Shown: piece by piece, positions 1-22,000 of the stretch | Position numbering within the stretch: the first letter of the stretch is position 1 | Layout: the number at the start of each line of letters is the position of its first letter | Origin: Acanthopleura granulata | Lineage: Eukaryota; Mollusca; Polyplacophora; Chitonida; Chitonidae | Length of the DNA stretch: 64,000 nucleotides | Reading direction: 5' to 3' | Assembly (NCBI GenBank): GCA_016165875.1 | Contig: JABBOT010000013.1 | Location: forward strand, 17,242,368 to 17,306,367 | Notes under the pieces: model-generated | Told to the model about the DNA's origin: nothing | Seen by the model: the letters and a program-made list of their open reading frames with translations, nothing else | Database searches by the model: none | Position numbers and translations under genes: made by a program

Positions 1-1168
1 AACAGAAGTGGCACAAAGACAAGTTTTCTGAACTTTAAAATGGCGAGTTAAGTTCATCCAGGTGGACTTTACAACAAATCAAGTACAATTTCACAGTATG
101 ACTGTGTGGATAAATAATGGCTGTAGTATTGGTTGCCATGGTAGCTCTACACACAAGATGAAACTGGTAGTGTTTCATGAACTGCAACTTCCTGTTCAGT
201 TTATGTACAGCCACAACCAAGGAGGAATTATTAGGAATCTCAAGAATTACACGAGAATAAATTTAATGCGATGTATTAGGGTCCATTTCACAAAACTTAG
301 TAAATCAATTTCATATGTACTTTTTTCGTAACTTCTTGTCATCTTATGGCATGTTCATCCCAAAGACCTTCTTGTCATCTTATGACATGTTCATCCCAAA
401 GACCTCATTTCCCACTAAAACTTCACAAAAAATTGATTACAAAGCTTTCCAAAACTGGGCCAAGAATCAGTCCACAGAGTTAGTTTGTAATTTTCAAACC
501 ATCTCTGTTTAAGCCATCCAATTTACATTCACACTGAGAAATTTAAAACACTAATTTGTCAAATGTCATTAAAAATTTTTAACCAAAAAAAAAGCATTTC
601 TGATCAATACTTACTATGCCATGATTAACAGTGTATGAGGAATCCCTGGTACCAATGAATCAACTTGGACAACACAGGCATTGAAACAGTACAACCAAAA
701 TATTCCTTTGGTTATCGAGATACTAAATCTGATATTTGCGAAAAAAAGCTCTGTTTCATAATTAGCAGCTCTAGGGTCTCAAATACAAAACCAGAACTGA
801 TGTATGTAAAGCCTGTATCAAATGCTAATTATTTTCCATATCTTCCAAGATATGTGTATATATTCTTGATTAATTTACATATATTTACAATCCAATGAAA
901 TGTCTACAACTTGCTTACTTCACACAAACATATGCACGACCCTCTGCTATAATAGTGGCACAAGCCCAAATCTTTGTCGTCTCTTACATCTGTTCTACAC
1001 CCACTGAATACAAATAGGGGGTTAAAGGTTATTATCACTCAGGTTAAAATTTCATTGCAACTTTCACTTCAGCCAGTCTATGTATTATTGGCTAAAAGAA
1101 TGGTATTTCCTTAAAACAGAAAAAACACCCATAAAATACATACTCGAATAATAACACAACATTTCCTC
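1..1168. other. AK2 3' flank, no gene seen
   Basis: This stretch lies downstream of the AK2 stop codon on the minus strand and must hold its 3' UTR. I see no open frame with coding character and no clear AATAAA on the minus strand close to the stop, so the 3' end cannot be placed. Confidence 0.5.
332..407. repeat. 37-bp tandem duplication
   Basis: Two adjacent copies of a roughly 37-bp unit (CTTCTTGTCATCTTATG followed by CATGTTCATCCCAAAGAC) differ at about one base. It lies in AK2 3' flanking sequence and has no visible function. Confidence 0.7.
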
Positions 1169-10690
<9,522 letters not shown>

Positions 10691-10770
10691 GATGTTAAAA
10701 TGCAAGTAGCTCAGACGTAGGACTGGGTTAAAATGAAATACTAGCCAAAACACGTTGCACTGAGCTTGGC

Positions 10771-10778
10771 ACTGTTGG
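10771..10778. promoter_or_regulatory. NRF1-like site
   Basis: CATGCGCA, the core of the palindromic NRF1 consensus, lies about 80 bp upstream of the AK2 start codon. NRF1 often controls nuclear genes for mitochondrial proteins, which fits AK2. Binding is untested. Confidence 0.4.
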
Positions 10779-10831
10779 AGCATGCGCAGAACTCATTTCA
10801 TGCGCTGAAGTCAAAGGCCTGGACTTTCCTG

Positions 10832-10862
10832 CTTCCGGTTCGCCAAGGATTCACTTCCGGGT
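10832..10862. promoter_or_regulatory. Pair of ETS/GABP-like sites
   Basis: CTTCCGG occurs at 10832-10838 and ACTTCCGGGT at 10853-10862, spaced about two helical turns apart. Paired ETS sites of this type bind GABP and are frequent in divergent promoters. They lie between the two genes, nearer AK2. Confidence 0.5.
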
Positions 10863-11220
10863 GAAGGTGTCAAGATCGTATGTTATGGAGATAGGCGTGT
10901 AAGAGTTCATCCAGATAAAAAAAAACAAACGTTTGGAGATAATGTTTGTCGCGGTCACGGAGTATACTCGATAACGTTGGAGCTCTTTGGACGCCGCTGC
11001 CAGGAGTCATATGTGAATGACGAGGAGAATCGCTGAAATTGCGAAAGTTGCGAAAGTCTCCGAAAACTGAAGTCATCGAGGCGGCTCGGAAAAGGGGAGT
11101 GTACTGTGGTGTTCGTGATCGCTAAAGTGTTGAATTGAAAAATGTGACAGCATTGCCTGTGTGTAATAAGTAAATTGTTGGACCTGCAAATTCTTGGGGA
11201 GCATCCTGTGATTCCCAAAG

Positions 11221-14200
11221 ATGCATTTCTCTATACCAGATACACAGGATTCCAAGGATGAAAATGGAACAGTTTACACTGTAAGACATATCATATTTCT
11301 CATATTTAGAAAATTAGACCAGTACAGATAGGAATGAATAAATAATTATGTCTCAAGACTGAGAATACGTTGTAACAATTTAGTTGAAAGGTACACATCT
11401 TAGATTTATCTAATATCTGGATGTTGTTTTGCCCACGCTAATAGGAATTTTTCACATACATGATAGCAAGGGGCCCCTGTGGCCAAGGGGATTGTCATGC
11501 CAGAACAGCGTAATAATCCAGGTACCTCTCACGAATGCAATCGCTGTGAGTTCAAGTTTACGCTGGCTTACTCTCAGGTTGTACATGGGAAGGCTCACCT
11601 GCAACCTGCGGAGGGTCATGGGTCACCCCAGATTCTGCCCGTCTTCCTCCCTCCATAAAGCTGGCCACCATTGTATCAGTGAAGTATTCTTGAGTATGGC
11701 ATAAAACAGCAGTCAAACAGAGGTCATTTTCATTGCTGGAAGAAAGAGTGCTTGGTGCAAACAGGTGTCCATTGGAAAGTTACTGACAAACTTTTAGATT
11801 TACACACCATATTAGTGGAAATCTTGTTGATCACTTCTCCTGAAGATGACAAGTAAAACTTAGTCGAAATATTGAGAACGTCAACCATGCGTTACATTTC
11901 TTCTTTTTTCGGAGTCTCTGTGCTTTTGTACTATATTGGTGGAAGATAAGTAGTCTTTTACAAGTATTGGACTGTGCAAGCGATCATACGAGCAGCATTC
12001 ACTGCTGATTGCCTTGAAAGCCCCACAATCATTGAGGCAGAGAGACCAGGAAAATGTATGAATTCCCCATGTGAGGGCAGGACTGAACCCATATATTGTG
12101 TCCTTGCAATTGAAAGGTATCAGGTGATTTAAGTTACATTCAAAGGATTCAGTGCTTTCAGTTGCTGTAACGTGCAAGACGTTGGTTCAATCCCAGGCTT
12201 GCTTAAAAGTCTGACTGCTTGTAAAATCTGAGTGCCTGGCATAGCAAGGTAGATCAGTCACTTGCTTAATGTTTATTTTTTTAATCAGGATACATGTACT
12301 CTCTACATTTCTCTACCCATAGTACTTAAAGAGATATGGTGGCCCAAAGTTTGGATTTTTAAAACAAATTCTGATTGCGTTGTCTTAACGAAGTGTTGAA
12401 GTTTGTTCATAAACAAAATTATCGGTAAAGTTGAAGTTAAAAATATTCATTGATTATGTAGCTTGTACGAGCCCAGACAAGTTCGGTCGTTACTCAACCC
12501 AAAGAGGGCGGGCCATGTTCAATGTTGTAACACTGCCTCAACAACAACACCTATCAAGTAGTTTTGCGACAACTGACCACCAGTTGTAACTCTAGATTTG
12601 CTTGTCAACCTGCTGAGCTCTTTGTTATGCCTCTTTTTGCTGCTCCTGTTTTTGAGCGAGCTGTAAATCCTTCTCTTATTTGTGTCATCAGACACATTTG
12701 TTTACCTATAAAGTTGACCAAGCCCTGTGCGTGTGCTCTAGTTCCACTGAATTGACCGCTCTCATTTAAATATTCTGGCAGACTTCTCAGTTTTCAGTTA
12801 TTTTTAAACATTCACATAACATACAATGCTGGGGGTGGGATTAACAAAAAGCTTGTAACTTTTACTTCTTGAGAAAAGTTATACACATTTCATTCTGTAA
12901 GAATGCTAAAATACCTATTATTTGGGTGACCACGTCCCTTCAAAGCTGATTGCCTCTACATGTAGATACATGTAACTGTAACAATGCCATTTATTTAAAA
13001 AACAATGAAGTAAGTAAATATTTGTGTTTGTATTTATATAAATACATTATAAGGAACATTATAATATGTTAATATATACATGTACTTCTGAATTAATCTC
13101 TTGTTGGTATAAGATAAAATAATTTACCCTAAATGACCTGACATTTTGTCCATGACTAATTTGCCAATTTTTCCTGATTCTGAATGTTCTACTAATTTTG
13201 GAAATGTGGTTTGAGGTTTGTTTGGAAGGTGGGGTGATATCCTACTGGAAAAATGTTTGGAAGGTGGGGTGATATCCTACTGGAAAAATGTTTGGAAGGT
13301 GGGGTGATATCCTACTGGGAAAATGTTTGGAACTTGGGGTGATATCCTACTGGAAAAATGTTTGGAAGGTGGGGTGATATCCTACTGGAAAAATGTTTGG
13401 AAGGTGGGGTGATATCCTACTGGAAAAATGTTTGGAAGGTCGTGTGCTATCCTACTGGAAAAATGTTTGGAAGGTGGGGTTATATCCTGCTGGGGTTATA
13501 TCCTGCTGGAGTGATATCCTACTGGAAAAATGTTTGGAAGGTGGGGTGATACCCTTCTGGAAAAATGTTTGGAAGGTGGGGTGATATCTTACTGGAAAAA
13601 TGTAAGGTTTGTTTGGAAGGTGGGGTGATATCCTACTGGAAAAATGTAAGTTTCAAGACTAAAAACAATATTTTATGACATTTTTAGCTTCTAAAAATAC
13701 CCTTTTATTGCGAAATTTTAAGCCATTTACAATATGTTCTGTATATGTATTCCTCTTCAGTGCTTCAATGTTCACATTAATGGAGTGTTCCATTGCTCAG
13801 TCCGCTACAGACAGTTTCACCATTTCCATGAACAGGTATATTTGTTCTGTTTGTCTGTTTTAATACTATATTTATTTAATTATTTTGCATACATACATGT
13901 ACATATATATATATTGTAGTTACACAATACACATGCATATTTAAATGATATTAAATAATGAAAAATCAGACTGTTGTTCGCAGTGGAAAGAATGCATACA
14001 TCATAAATGTAAGATGTTCTATATATAGTTTTAAGAAAACTACATTCTGTTATGTATTCACTCTCTCAAACATTGTACTCAATGCTAATTACTGCCATGG
14101 TTGCTTGTAAATTATACATGTCAGTGCTTTTTTTGTCATGCACATGAACGTACATTGGTTATATGAAAGATGTAACTGAAGTGCTTAATGTTATAGTACA

Positions 14201-17200
14201 AGTTTTTTAGTGATGTTATTTTCTCCGCAGCTCAAGAAAGAGTTTGGCAGCAGCATTCTCCCGCCTTTCCCACCAAAGAAGCTGCTGGCATTGAACTCTT
14301 CACAGTTGGAGGAGAGAAGAGTGATGCTTGAGCGATACATTCAAATCAGTAAGTATTGCATTGTATAGTCTGTAAAGGGCAATAGCCAAAGAAACCTAAG
14401 TGTCGATCTGTATTTACCTATAAATGAAATGGGATCATGTACATGTATGTATGTCGATTTTAGGCTGTTACACTAATGTAGGCTTCTGTAAAAGTCAGCA
14501 CAAAAGGTGTAAGTGTGAAGAGAAACTACCTTAAATGACCGAAAATGTTACGCCCAAGTATGCATTTTTCATGGCAGATTGATGTTATAAACTATTGTTT
14601 TTGGTGCTGAAACATATTTGTCCAATAGAATATCATCCTACCTTCGAAATAAACCTCAGAACGTGTTTAAAGTCAACAGAGCTCTCAGAATCAGGAAAAA
14701 AGAGTGACTCTGTCATGGACAAAATTTCAGATCATTTAGGGTATGTCAAATTTTGAGCCCAATATCTTTTTTAGCCTGAATATTAGACTGCTGCTTGATG
14801 TTAATTGTTAATGTAGACTTATAGACTAGATTTAGACACAGTTATAAGGAGAGAAAGTCCGTCGAACTGTCGCATGATTTTGATCTGTGGGCAGGGAGAA
14901 GGACTGTTAATCACCTAATCATACTATAATTGCACTTGGCATGTGTCAGTGCCAAATCCATAGAAATTTTGTGGCTAATCGTGGTATAATATCATGATAT
15001 CATACCAAGATAGTGTGCATGTTAGTTGTAGTGATTTCCTTAAGTTTTGTGGATTTTGCCTACTACAACAGTTGCTTACTGTGTAGGACTATCCATATAA
15101 CCAGGAAGCATATAAGAAGGAAATTTGAATACATTCATTAGTTGACTGTAAACACCCAGCTTGGTGAATTAATAGTACTAATTGTAGGCACAGTAATTCA
15201 CAGGTTTAGTCGCAACAGTATGAAGAGACTTAATACGATTAAGTACAATGTGTAATATACAATTATACAACTAGGCATCCAACAGGGACAAATACGAATG
15301 CCCATGATGTTTCCTTGGTGGTAATCTTATATCATTCATTATGTGGAAGAATATATGGATTATAATAGAGCACTCTGGTTTTGTAAGATAGAATATGTTT
15401 GTACTTCTTCAAAACAGATAACAGTTCTTCCTCATGAAACCTATTGTGTTACACAATGGTCTTAGTGCCCAAAGGCACTTTTGGAAAGAATGTATAAACT
15501 GCAGAAGACTGCAGCATGGTTGATATTGGGCAACAACAAAAGTATGATTAGCACTGAAAAGCTATATATTAAATCTATCATTATCGTAAAGATCTATAAA
15601 TTATCTGCAAATCTCTGAATGAGTATTTCCAAGAATATATGAAAAGTATGTTCCATAATAAAGGACAACAAGAAAAGGCAACTAAGATCGAGTACAACAA
15701 TACCACTAATTCCCCCATTTTCTTTTTTTGAAATGGTTAAACAGAGTCTTTCTTGTTGGGGAAGTTTGAACTGGAATGCTCTCCCTACTACTTGGAGGAC
15801 AAGTGGTTAACTCATATACCTGAGACATGCTTGCATTACTGTATAATATGCCTTGTTCATAGTTTCCATAGTTAGCTTGGAAAGGATTTTGCCATGGACC
15901 ATTTTACCATTTATACTCCATTCATTATTATGATATCTGTTGTTTTTCATTCAGTTTTAATTTTAGTTCAACTGGTGTATTGTGTAAATGTTATAAATGT
16001 GTGTTTCTGGAGCACCTCAGGGAAGACGAATAATACATTGACTGAGTTGTATTACCTACAAAAAATAAAGACAGTATATTAACATTACTTAAAATGACTT
16101 CAGTGATAGTTACTAGCCATGAACACAACTTCAAGTCCCAATTGATCACACTCAACACTTCTTGTATATACATGTATATCAGTATGGTGTGCATAGTTAG
16201 ATGCAGATCAGTAGGTATACTAGCCTATAGGTAATGTGCAGTGTTTCGGAATACTTTTAGGTTGGATAAACCAGCGCAAATTCCTCATCAGGGGTGGGCA
16301 CAGAGTATAGTGGGGGAACAGTTGATAGATAGCCAATGTATCAGGCTGTCCTTGTAGGTGGTACATGTATGTTGTTACAGATCCATGTAGGATTTCAGCC
16401 TACAGGCAAAATAGAAATCTCTCCTTTCTGCTAACTATGTAGAGTAGTGAATCAAGAGAGTATATTCTCCATTTCTTGTGTCGGGGAATGCAGCGTACCG
16501 ATTTATTCACATAGATTGCGTATTAGATATATAGGTTGTCTAGTTGACTCTGAGGATGGGCGTTAGAGAACAGTCTGCATGGTTTCCAAATTAAGTTGGT
16601 TTGGTATGATAATACATATTCCCCATTCAAAGACATGTACGTCTTTCCTTCCGTCTTAGAGAGGTAGGTAGTCTAATCGACTTTGTCCAGACGTTTAATT
16701 GAAAATAGTCTGGGTAGCCCCCATGTCTTTAGTAGGTATAGTATGGCTAGTTTCCCAGGTATAAGAGTATCCGAAACACTGATCATGTTGTCATGTAGTT
16801 ATCTTGTTCATAGATTCCATACTTGAGAAAGGGGACATCTTGATTTCTTCCTAGCTCTGCTTATGCCATAGGGTATATTCAGTACGGCGTTCAGGCCAGG
16901 GTGCATTTTTCAAAGCTTAGATAGATATGGTAGTATGTAGCTGTAGAGTGGACGCCAGTCAGGCTTGAAAGGGATGTGCTCCCATTGTTTAATAACCACA
17001 CATGCTAGTTGCACATATCAAGGCTGAGTCCCTGGCTGCATGTACAGGTATAGTGGCTGAGCTGACTCTCCATACAGCATGGTATAGTGGCTGAGCTGAC
17101 TCTCCATACTGCATGGTATAGTGGCTGAGCTGACTCTCCATACAGCATGGTATAGTGGCTGAGCTGACTCTCCATACTGCATGGTATAGTGGCTGAGCTG

Positions 17201-19009
17201 ACTCTCCATACTGCATGGTATAGTGGCTGAGCTGACTCTCCATACACCATGGTATAGTGGCTGAGCTGACTCTCCATACAGCATGGTATAGTGGCTGAGC
17301 TGACTCTCCATACTGCATGGTATAGTGGCTGAGCTGACTCTCCATACTGCATGGACTCTCCATACTGCATGGTATAGTGGCTGAGCTGACTCTCCATACT
17401 GCATGGTATAGTGGCTGAGCTGACTCTCCATACTGCATGGTATAGTGGCTGAGCTGACTCTCCATACTGCATGGTATAGTGGCTGAGCTGACTCTCCATA
17501 CTGCATGGTATAGTGGCTGAGCTGACTCTCCATACTGCATGGTATAGTGGCTGAGCTGACTCTCCATACTGCATGGTATCAGGCTGTAGTATTCCAGGCT
17601 CGTGGTGGTTGAAGACCGTCTGCTCCAGACGGCGTTTAAGCCATGAGTTCATTTAGCATAGGTTTGATAGATCTGGTTTGTAGATTGATCTCTCTGCCCT
17701 CTGTAGGTAGCTTTCTTAGTGTCTCCAAAGTGTATGTCAGAGGGCTAGGTGGGTGGACAAGTAAAAAGTGTAAAGTGTTAATATTACTTAACACGTTAGC
17801 TGCCGAATTCAAGATATGTCGTAGTAAGGGGTGTCCCACATCTGGGCAAGTACGAGTTAACTCATATCAAATCTAGACATGGTTAAAAGATTCCTGAAAG
17901 GTCCTGATGTGTATTAGAGGCATGATTTATGCACTAAGTAGTTTATTGGTGTAGAAAATAAACAAAAATCCAAAATATAAGAGAAAAATCAATCAAATTG
18001 GGCTTTATTTTTTACATAGTAATGGGACAGAAATTGGTCACGTGACAGTCCCACTGCATTGAAGTAGTCCATTCATGTGCATGTACAGTAACCGGTTTGA
18101 GGAAATATTGTAAAAACCCATGAAAAACTCGGTGAATTATATATTAAACACACACGGAAGGATTACCCAGGGATACAAGTTATCTCTTAGACTGGCGGCG
18201 TCATGCGCACTGTCAGTTACATATGACTAGCTACGACATAACTCATGTCTGGCATACAAGGTCATTTACTTCTGCCACACGAGATATCTCGTAGTACCGG
18301 AATTCCCCTCCCTGTGGTTACTAGTAAAAGTTACACGGAATTCACTTCGCGATTTTGAATAATATGCCAGGATCTTATATAATGCATAGCAAACTTCTGG
18401 GGTGGTCGGGATGGGTGAGGCCGGCAGACAATGTGTTAAAATTACTTCATTTTGCTGTCACGACCAGAAATTTGAGAGCATGATTACTAGTGTCATTCAA
18501 CTAAGTGGACTCACCTTCGATTTTTCATTTTTATCATGTTTTGGATGAAAAGACGGTTTCACATGATCAATGCATGTACTTTTCAGGCTGTACGTTGAAA
18601 CTGTTCAGAGTCTAGCTCATGCATACTCTGCTGTCGTACATGGGAAGGTCTGTCGGCAACAGGCAGATTATTGTGGAATTCCCCAGGACTATGTACAGAT
18701 TCCTCGGATGATAATGCTGTTCACTGTCATATAAGTGAAATATTCCTGTGTATGGCATAAATCACCAATCAAAATAAATAAATAAATACATTTAGTGAAG
18801 TTCCTCATCAGGGAATGAACTATCATGGTTTATTATGCTTGTACTTGTACATGTACATATGTTAAGTGATTGTCAATGTACATGTAGTTTCCCATGCAAA
18901 TATCCCCTTGATAAAAGTCATTTTTCTTTTTTTATTTTTTCCAGTCAGTCAGGATGCTACCGTATGCAGCTCTGATACATTTAATGGCTTCTTGTTGAGT
19001 GCTCAACAG
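11221..19009 (+). CDS. SNX17: SNX17 exons 1-4: PX domain
   Basis: Residues 1-106. The PX domain binds PI3P on early endosomes. Visible features are the beta-strand segment FNVHINGVFHCSVRYRQF (the RYRQ arginine region belongs to the phosphoinositide pocket), the HEQLKKEFG helix, and the proline loop ILPPFPPKKL (residues 54-63). The DTFNGFLLSAQQ helix closes the domain exactly at the end of exon 4. Phase is 0 after exons 1, 2 and 4, and 1 after exon 3. Confidence 0.93.
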
Positions 19010-22000
19010 GTTAGTATAATAGAGAGTAAAGATAATCAAATAAATTAAATATTGAATGAGAATAAGAAAGTAAAATTTTTATGTTTGTTGTTTATCAAAC
19101 TTTGACCACTTGTACCTTGTTTTCATACCTCCCATCCTCTCCTACATTACCCCCAGGTCACCTGTCATATGGCTGGGCTGTTTCTTCCCACCATAATGCT
19201 CGTCATTCTCATATAAGTGAAATATTCTTGAGTATGGGACAAAATACCAATCAAATAAATGAATCAGTGTCTAGATCAAAATGTGAAAAGTTGTGTCAGT
19301 CAGTCAGAGTTCTGCAATGTGTGCGTCAGATATTGGAAAAGTTGTGTCAGTCAGTCAATGTTCTGCAATGCTCTGTTCAGTCAATCTTGAGGGTTGTTGA
19401 CCCCATAAATTTCCATATCCTGCTACTGGGTTGAAAACAGGTCTTATATCTTTTAATTCATGGATGACTTTATTATAGTTATATGTTTTCGATGGTCTAG
19501 TGGTTAGAGCAACCGCCTTGAGGTTGGGAGATCCAAGTTCAAGCCCAGGTTGGGTCATACCACACTTTAAAAATGGTACTTGTAGTTGCCTCACTAGGCG
19601 CTCGGCATTGAGAGCTTAAAGCAAGGGAAAAGGACTGGTTGGCCTGGTGACAGTATAATGTGATTGGGTGGGGTGTCTTGTCTGGTGTCTTCAGCACGAT
19701 GTTCCAGTGGTGGCAGCACTTTGGCACCATGGACTCACCCTGCCACAAGAAGACACACTATATGCTCACACCAGAAGGACCCCTTGTAGTCATATAACTG
19801 AAACATTGTTAAGTACGACATTAAACCCAAAGCACTCACTCAGACGCACTCGTTCATTTGTTTGTTGTTGTTGTTGTTTAGGAAACCGCTCAAGAAGACC
19901 CTGAGGCTGTGTCGTTGGATGTTTACTTAATGAATGGCCACAAAATCAGCGTCAACATACTCTCTACTGACCAAACTGAAGATGTTCTCGAGGTCTGGTT
20001 AAACTTGCTATGTTTGCCTTTTGTGATAATTTCCAGTTTATCTCACTCATGAAAAGGGTACTGTAATATTTTGGGATAGCAGTTTAGATTACTTGTATCT
20101 TGATTCTCATCATTTAGCTGTGGAATTGATGTATCTATTCAAAGGTGCATTGATTTCCAAGAATACTGCATTTGCCCATAAAATTTGCCCCAAAAGTGTA
20201 TGAAATCTTACTTTTTAGGATGAAAGTTACATTTTTTTTCAGTAGGATATTGTCCTACTTAACAAACAAACCTAAAAAACGTCTTGTAAGGTCATTGCAG
20301 CTCTCAGAATGAGTCAGTGTGACTCACTTATGACAGTTGTGGACAAAATTTTATGTCATGTAAACTAAACAAGAATTTTTTGATGAAACAAGACTGTAAA
20401 CTCGTCTTTCAAAGAGTATAATAAACCAGACCTGCATTATCGCAAAACTGTAGTTTTCCTTTGTGAATCTCCTCGGCAAATGAAGTATTTCCATTTCTTT
20501 CCTTATAGAAATTACCGGCAGAGATTAGTGGTATTAATCTGTTAACATGGAGATTTTTGTAATTTTTTTTTGTCTTTCAGAATGTGGCTTCACACATTGA
20601 ACTGGCAGATGATTTTGTGTACTATTTTGGCCTTTACTTATTGAAGAAGGAAGAAGAGGGAGATAAATCCAGTAAGTTGTAGAGCAAATGCAGATCAAGA
20701 GGTTACATAATTATGCCTGTGCTCTTTGGTATTTACTATCCCCTCCCATCATTTCTGTCCGTCTGTCTGTGTGTCTGGTTGACTTACATTTGTCATCAAT
20801 CTACTGGCTATTCATTGTCAAACTTCGTGTGCACATCAGGTGCCTCCATCCATGGAGGGGAATACTGTAGTCAGTAAATTTAATGCATATGGACTGCTTC
20901 AGTGGGGTAAAGTGTCAGCCTCGGGTTTGGGAGATCCGGAATCAAACCAGGGTCAGGTCATCCAGAGACGTTTAAAATGGTACTTGTTGGTACCTTGCTT
21001 GGCGCTTAGCACTGAGAGGTTAGGGCAAGGAAACGGGACTGGTCAGCGGGGTGTCAGTGTGATGTGACTGGGTGGGGTGTCATGTCTGGTGTCGTCAGCA
21101 TGATGTTCCAGTGGCAGCAGCTCACTTTGGTGGCATGGACGCTCGCTGCCACAAGAAGACACAATACATACATGAATACTGTATGTTTTAAGGACTCGTT
21201 CTCGTCATGTGACTGAAAAATTGTTGAGCGTGATGTTAAACCCAAGCATACATACTGACGAGCCAGTCTAGGCAAGTTAAGGTTCTTTCAGCCTGGCCCA
21301 CAGGTTCAGTTATTCTCCGAACTTTTGCACTGCTCCCTGAACACTCAGAAGTGGCTATACAGTAGGCCTAATCATAGTAATAAATGTGCTGGGGGTCTCC
21401 GTGGGCAAGAGGGTTAGCATGGCTAGTGCAACATAATGACTCAGGTGCCTGTTACCAGTGCGGTCGCTGTGAGTTCAAGTCCATCTCATGCTTGCTTCTT
21501 CTCTGGCTGTATGTGGGAAGTATGCCAGCAACCTGCGGATGATCTTGGGTTTCCCCCGGGCTCTGCTGGCCGCCGTCGTATAAGGGAAGTATTTTTGGGT
21601 ATGGCATAAAACACCAGTCAAATAAATAAATAAATGCGGCAGATTTTAATCATATTACTGGCCTTGAGGGGCAGTAAACCCTGTGTATTAACATCTGATT
21701 CATTTTGCCAGAGGCAATTTAAGCTAATTTGTCAGTCATCTATTGCATGGTGGGTTGTACTGATGCACGTACATGTATGCTTTCAGTTGTTCGCAAGCTT
21801 CAGGAGTTCGAGTCCCCCTACATTTCCTTGAGGGCTGCCAATAAGGACTACCACTACATTGTGCTAAGAAAAAGGTAAACACTATTATTAACTTCTTATT
21901 TAAAAACCAGTTGTTGGATGAAGTAAAAAGCCTGGTTGCTCTGTGTCCTGTTTTCATCCCCTGTAAACTATGTAGTCTTGACAGCCGCAAATAGGTGCTC

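Larger units (their letters stand above)
10691..11220. promoter_or_regulatory. Shared AK2/SNX17 divergent promoter
   Basis: Only 530 bp separate the two start codons, which face away from each other. The segment has more CpG than its surroundings, especially 10840-11100. It contains an NRF1-like CATGCGCA and two ETS/GABP-like CTTCCGG sites. No TATA box is placed plausibly for either gene. ETS and NRF1 sites are common in bidirectional housekeeping promoters, so shared control is a reasonable inference. Transcription start sites are unknown. Confidence 0.7.

Noticed and set aside
10691..10783. In-frame upstream ATG that would extend AK2 by 31 residues
   Set aside because: The added residues look nothing like AK2 or a mitochondrial presequence. 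The MPAVPS start gives the usual family length.
16989..17652. Three overlapping minus-strand frames of 171-215 codons
   Set aside because: All three frames read the same 34-bp repeat (SQLSHYTMQYGE cycles); an array artefact.
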